64,000 nt of DNA from G963422745 sp963422745. Its GTDB lineage: Bacteria; Actinomycetota; Acidimicrobiia; Acidimicrobiales; Aldehydirespiratoraceae. Below the pieces are notes generated by a model, which worked only from the letters and a program-made list of their open reading frames with translations, ran no database searches and had not been told where the DNA came from. Positions within the stretch are counted from its first letter, which is position 1, and each line of letters begins with the position of its first letter. The stretch spans positions 1,302,001-1,366,000 of the forward strand of contig OY730477.1 of NCBI GenBank assembly GCA_963422745.1, read 5' to 3'. Both the position numbers and the translations under genes were made by a program. This document shows, piece after piece, positions 26,968-34,614 of this stretch.

Positions 26968-29880
26968 GTGCCAGCCAAGAAACGGGTCTACGAACTCTCC
27001 AAGGAGTTTGGTCTCACCAACGAGCAGGTTCTTCGACTTGCCGAGTCTCTCGGGATCGGTGTCAGAGGGTCCTCATCAAGCATGGTTGAGGCCCAGGTCG
27101 ATCTCCTACGCCGCAAGGCCGAACGGGAGGGCTTGATACAACGCCAAGCCGCTCCCGATCCCATCGCAGCGAGAAGGCTGGCCATGAGGAGGGCGTCAAC
27201 CGCACGGAGACTGTCGTCTCAACCGGCGCCCCGGGTTGCAGGAGCCAAAGCAAGGGTTACCGATACAAAAGCGCCCGATGAGGTACCTGCGACCGCACAA
27301 GCGGCAACGAGTGTGGCGGTCGAAGCTGTCCGGACCGAACCGGTCCCGTCGGAGTCCGAGTCTGAGGCTGCGCCAAAGGATGCCGAGGCCAAACAGGACC
27401 CTGAAATCCGACAGGTCTCTGAAGCGGCTGCGTTGGATGTCTCTGAATCCGAGCCCGACAGCAAGCTTGACGAGGCGATCTCGACGAAGCCGGGTGTGAT
27501 AGAAGCCGATGTCCCGGCGGACACTAAAGACACTGAACTGTCGGACGGCGAAATTTCTCAGCCAGCCGAGGCGAGCCTCAAACGCGTCATCTCCTCAAGC
27601 GGCAGCACTACGGTTCCGAGACGCGTGGTTGAGACATCGCCCATGGCGGCCTCTGCGACACCCACGAAGAAGGTCATAAAGCGGGTCGTCAAGAAAGTCG
27701 TGAAGAAGGCGATCGTCGATCCGAGCCGTGTACCCACATCGGGAACCGGCAAGCCTATTCCTCCGCCTCCCCGGGCTAAGACCGGCCGTTTTGCTCCTTC
27801 GCCGTCGAGCACCGGCGGTCGTCCAGGGTCTTCACGCCCCGATAGATCACCCGGTAGGACACCTGCGCCAGCCGGGCGTCGTCCCGCCGGTGGTCTGCGC
27901 GGTGCCGTACCCGGGGCGGGTCCGCCTCCAGGAGGAGGCCGAGGTGCCCCGGGTGGGCGCGGCGGTCCCGGCCAGAATCGTGGTGGGCCGGGTCAGCGCC
28001 CGCCTCGACGCAAGGGCCGCAGGAGACGCATCCGCGAGGAACTCCAGCCGATGGATGCACCGTCCTACACGCCTCGCGACGCCCCTGTACCCGAGGGTGA
28101 GGTTGTTGTCGAGCGGGCCTCGACCTCCTTTGATCTGGGTCCGAAGCTCAACCGTACTGCTGCCGACGTCGTCCGCTTCCTGATGCAGGCCGGGGAGATG
28201 GTCACGGCCAACCAGTCGTTGTCCGACGACCTAATCGAGTTGTTTGCGGCTGAAATCGGCGCAACGGTGCGTTTGGTGAATCCTGGAGAGGAGCAGGAGG
28301 TAGAACTTCAGAAGCTTCTGGAGATCGGCACAAAATCCGACTCAACGGTTTCGCGTCGCCCTCCCGTGGTCACGGTGATGGGCCATGTCGATCATGGCAA
28401 GACATTGCTGTTGGACCGGATACGAAACACTGACGTGATAAAGGGCGAGGCTGGCGGCATAACCCAGCACATCGGTGCATACCAGGTTTCGCGTGACAGC
28501 CAGCGCATCACGTTCCTGGACACCCCCGGACACGAGGCCTTCACAGCCATGCGGGCACGGGGTGCGAATGCAACCGACATCGTGGTGCTCGTCGTGGCCG
28601 CCGATGACGGGGTGATGCCCCAAACGATCGAGGCAATCAATCACGCCAAGGCGGCCGATGTGCCGATCTTGGTGGCGATCAACAAGATTGATCGTCCCAA
28701 TGCAGACCCGGACAAGGCCATAGCTGGGGTGGCCGAGCATGGTCTTGTGCCCGAACAATGGGGTGGAGAGACCATCTTTCAGCGGGTCTCTGCCTTGAAC
28801 AGTGTCGGTATCGACGAGCTGCTGGACCAGATTCTGCTGCTTGCTGAGATCGAAGACCTCCGAACATCCGGGGAGGGTCGTGCCCAAGGTGTTGTGCTTG
28901 AGGCTGTCCTTGACATCGGCCGTGGCCCGGTGGCAACCGTGCTCGTGCAACGCGGCACCCTCATGGTCGGTGATCCGATCGTGGCCGGAGCGGCATGGGG
29001 CCGGGTTCGGGCGTTAATCGCTGACACGGGCAACAACATCACCGAAGCGGGTCCATCCACCCCGGTTCAGGTGCTCGGGTTGTCCGACGTGGCATCCGCG
29101 GGCGACGAGTTCGTGGTCGCTCCGAACGAAAGGGTTGCTGGTCGCGTCGCTGGCACTCGCGAGCATTGGCAGCGTCAGTCGAGTCTCGGTCGGGAAGCCC
29201 ATGCCCTGTCCGGCGGAGCAAGGCTTGAAGACATTTTCGAGCAGATCCGCCGAGGCGAGGCAGCCACCTTGAATATGGTCGTCAAGACCGATGTCAATGG
29301 TTCACTTGAGGCGGTTACCGAAAGCCTTCGTAAGCTCGAGCGCAACGACGTAAGGATCGGGTTCGTGCACCGCGGTGTCGGTGGCATCACCGAGAACGAC
29401 ATTTCCCTGGCGGCTGCATCCAGCGCTACCATCATCGGATTCAACGTAAGGCCCGATCGCAAGGCAAGAGAACTCGCCGAGGTTGAGCAGGTTGAGGTCC
29501 GAACCTACGAGATCATCTACAAACTGCTTGAGGACATCGAATCGGCGATGGTCGGCTTGCTGGCCCCGGAATTCGAAGAGGTGGTCACTGGCGACGCCGA
29601 GGTACGTCGGGTGTTTCGCATTCCCCGCGTCGGTGCGGTCGCCGGTTGTCTAGTGCAAAACGGTGTCATCACAAGGGGCTCCGGGGTTCGCTTCTTGCGT
29701 GACGGAGCGATCATCTGGAAGGGTCAGATCTCCTCACTCAAACGGTTTTCCGAGGACGCCAGACAGGTATCGGCCGGTTTCGAGTGCGGTATCGGGCTTT
29801 CGGACTTCCAGGATCTCAAGGAGGGCGACATCATTGAGACCTATGAGGAGCGCGAGATCCAGCGCAGCCTCAACGGCTGA
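26968..29880 (+). CDS. infB: Translation initiation factor IF-2
   Basis: IF-2 brings initiator tRNA to the 30S subunit. The 970 residues start with the IF2-N module (KKRVYELSKEFGLTNEQVL), followed by a long low-complexity linker (about 55-370; acidic, then Lys/Val-rich, then Gly/Pro/Arg-rich). The G domain shows GHVDHGKTLLLD, GGITQHIGAYQV, DTPGHEAF and AINKID, with domains II-IV to the end. The GTG start has AAGGA about 11 nt upstream. It heads a probable infB-rbfA-truB unit. Confidence 0.97.
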   Translation: MPAKKRVYELSKEFGLTNEQVLRLAESLGIGVRGSSSSMVEAQVDLLRRKAEREGLIQRQAAPDPIAARRLAMRRASTARRLSSQPAPRVAGAKARVTDTKAPDEVPATAQAATSVAVEAVRTEPVPSESESEAAPKDAEAKQDPEIRQVSEAAALDVSESEPDSKLDEAISTKPGVIEADVPADTKDTELSDGEISQPAEASLKRVISSSGSTTVPRRVVETSPMAASATPTKKVIKRVVKKVVKKAIVDPSRVPTSGTGKPIPPPPRAKTGRFAPSPSSTGGRPGSSRPDRSPGRTPAPAGRRPAGGLRGAVPGAGPPPGGGRGAPGGRGGPGQNRGGPGQRPPRRKGRRRRIREELQPMDAPSYTPRDAPVPEGEVVVERASTSFDLGPKLNRTAADVVRFLMQAGEMVTANQSLSDDLIELFAAEIGATVRLVNPGEEQEVELQKLLEIGTKSDSTVSRRPPVVTVMGHVDHGKTLLLDRIRNTDVIKGEAGGITQHIGAYQVSRDSQRITFLDTPGHEAFTAMRARGANATDIVVLVVAADDGVMPQTIEAINHAKAADVPILVAINKIDRPNADPDKAIAGVAEHGLVPEQWGGETIFQRVSALNSVGIDELLDQILLLAEIEDLRTSGEGRAQGVVLEAVLDIGRGPVATVLVQRGTLMVGDPIVAGAAWGRVRALIADTGNNITEAGPSTPVQVLGLSDVASAGDEFVVAPNERVAGRVAGTREHWQRQSSLGREAHALSGGARLEDIFEQIRRGEAATLNMVVKTDVNGSLEAVTESLRKLERNDVRIGFVHRGVGGITENDISLAAASSATIIGFNVRPDRKARELAEVEQVEVRTYEIIYKLLEDIESAMVGLLAPEFEEVVTGDAEVRRVFRIPRVGAVAGCLVQNGVITRGSGVRFLRDGAIIWKGQISSLKRFSEDARQVSAGFECGIGLSDFQDLKEGDIIETYEEREIQRSLNG

Positions 29881-29912
29881 TCCGACTCCAAGAAGAGACC
29901 GGCGACCATACG

Positions 29913-30284
29913 ATGAGCCGTCGCCGTCTGCCACGAGGTCCGTCAAACCGTACCGCTAGAGTCGCTGGCCTTGTGCGTCGGGTCGTTGCTGAAGGCCTAG
30001 AACAGATTGATGACGAGCGGCTGGAGAGCCTGGCGGTAACCGGTGTGGATGTTGACGCCGACCTGCACCGGGCGATCGTGTGGTACACGACCTTCGATAA
30101 CGATCACGATCCCGAGTTACAGATGGCCCTGGCTGAATACAGCCCACGCCTCCGTCACAAGGTGGCGAAACGCACCCGCCTTCGCCGGGCCCCGATGCTC
30201 GACTTTCGCGCCGATGAAACGCTACGCACCGCGGAACGAATCGAGAACATTCTCCATGACAGCGGATCCACTGGCGAGACGTGA
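29913..30284 (+). CDS. rbfA: Ribosome-binding factor A
   Basis: RbfA is a cold-sensitive 30S assembly factor with a KH-like fold. The 123 residues include RVAGLVRRVVAEGLEQIDDERL, LAVTGVDVDADLHRAIVWYT and LRRAPMLDFRADETLRTAERIENIL, all typical. It follows infB by 32 bp and overlaps truB (GTGA). Confidence 0.93.
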   Translation: MSRRRLPRGPSNRTARVAGLVRRVVAEGLEQIDDERLESLAVTGVDVDADLHRAIVWYTTFDNDHDPELQMALAEYSPRLRHKVAKRTRLRRAPMLDFRADETLRTAERIENILHDSGSTGET

Positions 30285-31183
30285 CCTCGATCCCCAACGA
30301 TTCGGGCCCGCACGGGATTGTTGTCATTGATAAGCCCCATGGATGGACCAGCCACGACGTCGTGGCCCGATCACGCAAGGTGCTTGGCACACGCAAGGTA
30401 GGTCACGCCGGGACGCTCGATCCCGACGCAACCGGAGTGCTTGTATTGGGTGTTGGTCGTGCCACACGATTGCTGCGTTTCGTGGTGGCGTCAACGAAGT
30501 CCTATGTGGGCGAGATCGTGCTCGGCTCTGAGACGTCCACGCTTGATGCGTCAGGTGAGGTCACCGCTCGTTACGACATGTCCACAGTCTCAGACCGTGA
30601 GGTAACAGCGGCAGCGGCAACGCTGGTTGGTGAGATCATGCAGGTGCCACCGATGGTGTCTGCGGTGAAGATCGCCGGGAGGCGTCTGCATGAGATAGCG
30701 CGACAAAACAAGGTGGTCGAACGTTCACCAAGGCGGGTAACCGTGCATCGATTCCTGGTCAACCCGATCGAATCTGGTGTATGGCGAACCGTGGTGGACT
30801 GCTCCTCGGGTACCTATGTTCGTGTGCTGGCAGCGGATCTCGGCACAGCTCTCGGTGGCGGTGCGCACCTGCGCTCCTTGCGCCGCACGGCGGTCGGACG
30901 ATTCGGTATCGCCGATGCTTGCCCGGTCGAACGGCCCAGGCTCCTACCTGTACAGGCCGCGGTGCAGCATCTCGAAATGGTCACGCTTGATACAGTCGCC
31001 GCTACCGCCGCCGGTCACGGCAGAACACTGCGAATGGACAGCCTCAAGGTGGTTGGTGACGGCCCATGGGCTGTCCACGGGATTGACGGCGAATTGATCG
31101 GTGTCTACCGACGGGACCCGACAGGTGCCCGCCCGATTGTCATCGTCTCACCAACCCGCGGCGGTTCGCTCGCTCAGTGTTAG
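30281..31183 (+). CDS. truB: tRNA pseudouridine55 synthase TruB
   Basis: TruB makes pseudouridine 55 in the T-loop of tRNAs. The 300 residues carry GIVVIDKPHGWTSHDVV, the catalytic motif GHAGTLDPDATGVLVLG, and VDCSSGTYVRVLAADLG. The last 39 codons lie inside a 144-bp segment that is repeated in tandem after the stop codon. The C-terminus (HGIDGELIGVYRRDPTGARP) is a PUA-like end. The start GTG overlaps the rbfA stop. Confidence 0.95.
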   Translation: MTSIPNDSGPHGIVVIDKPHGWTSHDVVARSRKVLGTRKVGHAGTLDPDATGVLVLGVGRATRLLRFVVASTKSYVGEIVLGSETSTLDASGEVTARYDMSTVSDREVTAAAATLVGEIMQVPPMVSAVKIAGRRLHEIARQNKVVERSPRRVTVHRFLVNPIESGVWRTVVDCSSGTYVRVLAADLGTALGGGAHLRSLRRTAVGRFGIADACPVERPRLLPVQAAVQHLEMVTLDTVAATAAGHGRTLRMDSLKVVGDGPWAVHGIDGELIGVYRRDPTGARPIVIVSPTRGGSLAQC

Positions 31184-31353
31184 GCCCGGTGCTGGCCCGG
31201 TAGCGTTTCGTGGGCTGTTTGCGGGATTGACGGCGAATTGATGGGTGTCTACTGACGGGACCCGACAGGTGCTCGACTGGTTGTCATCGTCTCACCAACC
31301 CGCGGCGGTTCGCTCGCTCAGTGTTAGGCCCGGTGCTGGCCCGGTAGCGTTTC
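31066..31353. repeat. 144-bp tandem duplication of the truB 3' end and ribF promoter
   Basis: Copy 1 spans 31066-31209 (truB codons, its TAG stop and 26 bp beyond); copy 2 spans 31210-31353 and ends at the ribF -10 region. The period is 48 codons, so copy 2 stays in frame with truB, but a C-to-T change creates TGA where copy 1 has CGA (TAC CGA to TAC TGA). Both copies end with the box TAGCGTTTC. A handful of further base differences is seen, mainly at the left end and around 31276. Confidence 0.92.
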
Positions 31354-31360
31354 ACCGCTT

Positions 31361-32314
31361 ATGAAGATTCTCCGGGACCGAACCGACCGACTGCCCCGAA
31401 CCATTGAGGTGGCGTCCACGATCGGTGTGTTTGATGGTGTTCACGTCGGGCACCAGGAAATTCTTCGGACCGTTCGCGCAGTGGGCGATCGAATCGGGGT
31501 CGAATCGGCTGTCGTGACTTTCGACGGGCACCCCGCACATGTGGTACGACCGGAGAGCGCGCCTTTGCTGTTAACGAGCCTTGAGCAGAAACTTGAGCTG
31601 ATTGAGGCGCAGGGCATTGACTATGCCTACGTAATCAACTTTGACGAGGAGCGGGCGGCCACAGGGCCCGAAGCCTTCGTTGGGCAGGTATTCATCGAAG
31701 CTCTTCACGCCAAAGCGATCGTGGTAGGCGTCGATTTTCATTTCGGGGCTCGCCGCTCCGGCAACGTAGTTGCGCTTGCTCATCTCGGTGAGATCTGGGA
31801 TTTTGAAGTTCACGCTCTTGAATTGATCCACCACAGCGACAAGGCACGCGAGCCGGTGTCGTCGACGAAAATACGCCGAGCACTCGCTGGTGGCGATGTT
31901 GAGAGAGCCGCGGCGATGCTCGGGCGTCACCATGAGGTGCGTGGCGTCGTTTGTCACGGCGATCGAAGAGGTCACCAGATCGGGTTTCCGACCGCCAACA
32001 TTCCGGTTCCCAAGAACATGGCTTGGCCTGCCGATGCGGTTTACGCTGGCTGGTGCAGGCTTGATGACGGCTCACTGCATCCCTGCGCAATTAACATCGG
32101 CCGGCGCCCGACGTTTCATGAACATTCTGAGCAGTCGCTACTTGAGGTTCACCTGATCAACTTCAGCGGTGACCTCTACGGTCAGCAACTCGCTGTGTCC
32201 TTTGTGGCGTTCCTTCGTAGCGAACGCAAGTTCCAAGGCGTAGACGAACTGGTAGAACAACTCAATACCGACGTCGCCGACGCCCAATCGCTGTTGACCG
32301 AAGCGAACCGCTGA
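31361..32314 (+). CDS. ribF: Bifunctional riboflavin kinase/FAD synthetase
   Basis: RibF converts riboflavin to FMN and FAD. The 317 residues have the N-terminal adenylyltransferase with TIGVFDGVHVGHQEIL, VTFDGHPAHV and REPVSSTKIRRAL, and the C-terminal kinase with GHQIGFPTANIPV and the NIGRRPTF/LEVHLINFSGDLYG pair. A TAGCGT box (31345-31350) lies 10 nt before the ATG, an exact duplicate of the one in copy 1 of the truB tail. ribA follows by one base. Confidence 0.95.
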   Translation: MKILRDRTDRLPRTIEVASTIGVFDGVHVGHQEILRTVRAVGDRIGVESAVVTFDGHPAHVVRPESAPLLLTSLEQKLELIEAQGIDYAYVINFDEERAATGPEAFVGQVFIEALHAKAIVVGVDFHFGARRSGNVVALAHLGEIWDFEVHALELIHHSDKAREPVSSTKIRRALAGGDVERAAAMLGRHHEVRGVVCHGDRRGHQIGFPTANIPVPKNMAWPADAVYAGWCRLDDGSLHPCAINIGRRPTFHEHSEQSLLEVHLINFSGDLYGQQLAVSFVAFLRSERKFQGVDELVEQLNTDVADAQSLLTEANR

Positions 32315-32315
32315 A

Positions 32316-32948
32316 ATGTTCACGGATCCCAACAAACACGCGACTATCCCCGGCGACGTCGTCGTCCGCTTCGCGTCGGCACGTGTACCAACCCGCCATG
32401 GCGACTTCACGGCCCATGCCTACCGCTCATCGGTTGACGGAACCGAGCATGTGGCATATGTGATGGGTGATGTTGACAGTGGTGCCCCGCCTCTTGTTCG
32501 GATGCACAGCGAATGTCTCACCGGTGACATTTTGGGGTCGATGCGTTGTGATTGTGGTGCGCAGCTCCGAGTTGCCTTATCCATGATTGAGACTGAAAAC
32601 CGCGGCGTGCTTGTCTATCTTCGCGGTCATGAGGGGCGCGGTATCGGGATCGGACACAAGCTCCGGGCCTACGCTTTGCAAGACGACGGTCTCGACACGG
32701 TGGAAGCCAACGAAGCGCAGGGACTGCCAGCAGATTCCCGATCCTACGGTGCGGGTGCGGGCATCCTGGCGGACTTGGGCGTGTCGCGGATTCGAATCAT
32801 GACCAACAATCCCAAAAAGATTGACGAACTCAACTGGTGCGGCATTGACATAGTGCAGCGGGTGCCATTGTGGGTTGAGGCCAATCCCGAGAACGTCAGC
32901 TACCTCGAAACCAAGCGGACACGCATGGGTCACTACTTTGACAAGTAG
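32316..32948 (+). CDS. ribA: GTP cyclohydrolase II
   Basis: First committed step of riboflavin synthesis from GTP. The 210 residues show the zinc cysteines in HSECLTGDILGSMRCDCGAQL, RGHEGRGIGIGHKLRAYALQD and MTNNPKKIDEL. There is no fused DHBP synthase domain. It lies one base after ribF, so FAD supply genes are co-transcribed. The TAG stop is the first triplet of a 21-bp repeat present three times. Confidence 0.94.
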   Translation: MFTDPNKHATIPGDVVVRFASARVPTRHGDFTAHAYRSSVDGTEHVAYVMGDVDSGAPPLVRMHSECLTGDILGSMRCDCGAQLRVALSMIETENRGVLVYLRGHEGRGIGIGHKLRAYALQDDGLDTVEANEAQGLPADSRSYGAGAGILADLGVSRIRIMTNNPKKIDELNWCGIDIVQRVPLWVEANPENVSYLETKRTRMGHYFDK

Positions 32949-33008
32949 CAACCGATCAACAACAGCTAGCAACCGATCAACAACAGCTAGCAACCGATCA
33001 ACAACAGC
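32946..33008. repeat. 21-bp tandem repeat x3 beginning at the ribA stop codon
   Basis: Three units (32946-32966, 32967-32987, 32988-33008) of TAGCAACCGATCAACAACAG plus C. Each begins with TAG in the ribA frame, so translation past the first stop meets two more TAG codons, each followed by CAA. Confidence 0.92.
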
Positions 33009-33026
33009 GCTGGACATGGCTATGTC

Positions 33027-33254
33027 GCAGGACTGCCAATGGTTCGTGTCCGGGCTTGACGCCGAGCACCGTAACGTCAGCGCGTGAAGCCGTAGGACTG
33101 CCAATGGTTCGTGTCCGGGCTTGACGCCGAGCACCGTAACGTCAGCGCGTGAAGCCGTAGGACTGCCAATGGTTCGTGTCCGGGATTGACCGTAAGTGAG
33201 ATTATCAACCCACTTGCCCCGTAGGACTGCCAATGGTTCGTGTCCGGGCTTGAC
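33027..33254. repeat. Array with 34-bp cores and 30-31-bp intervening segments (array C)
   Basis: Four 34-bp cores at 33027, 33092, 33157 and 33221 start GTAGGACTGCCAATGGTTCG and end TGTCCGGGCTTGAC; only single-base changes occur. Intervening segments are 31, 31 and 30 bp: the first two are identical (33061-33091, 33126-33156) and the third (33191-33220) is unrelated. The core contains a GGAC/GTCC inverted pair around CCAATGG. Dimensions resemble a CRISPR array, but no cas gene is in the window. Bases 33255-33414 hold no feature that I can support. Confidence 0.85.
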
Positions 33255-33414
33255 GGTGTCGGCAACACTTGGCTGTGAACCGGGTGTCTCTAAGCCGGTC
33301 TCGGATCAGAAAGCGCTTAAGGTGAGATTAGTTCGAACGCTGATCCGGTGATGTGCTGTTGTGTTGATTCCAGGGGTCATAGTAGCCGGGCGCGCTGGCG
33401 GTGTCGGCCTTGGG

Positions 33415-34605
33415 TCAGATATTGGTTTCGGCCCAGTAGTGGACGTGGCAGCGGTGCCTTAGCGAGCCGGGTGACCAACGACCCCAGATTCCCCCGACCG
33501 CGGAACTGCTGCGGTCAGTCCATGCGATACATGCAGGGTCGGCAACCCGCCGCACGACCTGTCGAACACCTTCAGCGTGCACTTCGTAGCCTGCCCAGAC
33601 ACCGGGGTAGTCCTTTGTGGACGACACCTCAGTTATCAGAGCGGTTCCGAATGTACGGATGCGGTTGCGGTGAGTATGACCCGAGGAGATGATGAGGTTC
33701 GGGTTGACCTCCAGCAACCGATTCAACAGCGGTGTTCCTTCTCGATGTTTCACACCGAAAGGCAGGAACCGAGGGATCGTGGAATCCTGGAAGTGATGAT
33801 GGGTGAAAACCAGCACTGGACTGCCGGTGTCGATTGCCTCACAGAGATCTTTGAGTCTGGGCGCGATCCGACCCGAGTTGTGACCCGGCACTGTGGAGTC
33901 CACGGCCACGACGCGTGTCGAGCCTTGATCTTGCCAGTGAACCGGATGAGGGAACAGGTTCCGGCGTCGTAGCTCCGCAGCGCCATCAAGTGGCCCGAAT
34001 ACGTCGTGGTTGCCGGGAATGGCCAGGATCGGCATATTGATGTCGGCGAGCAACTCGTCAAAAAGTTCCCACTCCACCCCATTGTGGGTGATGTCGCCTT
34101 TGATCACGAGCAGTTCGGCACCCCATTCCCTGGCCTCGTGAGCAGCCGCCTTCGCGCAACGAAACGGAGTCGATTCGTCTGGGTGACGGATCTGTTTCAG
34201 TAGGCCGAACCCGGTCTCACCGAGATGAAGGTCACCGATCGTGGCGAACCGGACTAACGGATCGCCCGACAGGGCCGGTTGGGTTGTCACTGTGAGCGCC
34301 CCTACCGGATGCTCTCCAGCAGTCACGGCGATTCGATAGCGCGTGTCGGGCCGCAGACCCGTGATCTCGCCCGCACCGACCCATCCGTTCTCGCCGAGCT
34401 GTTTGGCGTCAACTCCGTTGGCATTGAACAGGTTGGCGTCAACGCGTTTGTGCGATGCCTGTGTGGGTGGCGTTGCGTCAAGCGCTTCGGCGTATGCACG
34501 AACGGGGCCAGCCGGTAGGCCTCGCCAGGTGAGTTGCGCGCCAACATCCGATACTGCAAACACCTCTAAAGGTGCCAAACCGGTAAAAGGCAGTGTCGTG
34601 ACCAC
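33415..34605 (-). CDS. Metallophosphoesterase with N-terminal beta-sandwich-like domain
   Basis: 396 residues. Residues about 1-110 look like a fibronectin-III/purple-phosphatase-type sandwich (ITGLRPDTRYRIAVTAGEHPVGALTVTT). The calcineurin-like core follows with all metal motifs: GDLHLG, KGDITHNG, GNHDVFG, THHHF and SGHTHRNR. No signal peptide is visible, so it is probably cytoplasmic. The substrate is unknown. The gene starts 9 bp after the stop of the aminopeptidase gene and is probably co-transcribed with it. Confidence 0.85.
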   Translation of the reverse strand: MVTTLPFTGLAPLEVFAVSDVGAQLTWRGLPAGPVRAYAEALDATPPTQASHKRVDANLFNANGVDAKQLGENGWVGAGEITGLRPDTRYRIAVTAGEHPVGALTVTTQPALSGDPLVRFATIGDLHLGETGFGLLKQIRHPDESTPFRCAKAAAHEAREWGAELLVIKGDITHNGVEWELFDELLADINMPILAIPGNHDVFGPLDGAAELRRRNLFPHPVHWQDQGSTRVVAVDSTVPGHNSGRIAPRLKDLCEAIDTGSPVLVFTHHHFQDSTIPRFLPFGVKHREGTPLLNRLLEVNPNLIISSGHTHRNRIRTFGTALITEVSSTKDYPGVWAGYEVHAEGVRQVVRRVADPACIAWTDRSSSAVGGIWGRWSPGSLRHRCHVHYWAETNI

Positions 34606-34614
34606 TCTGCTACG

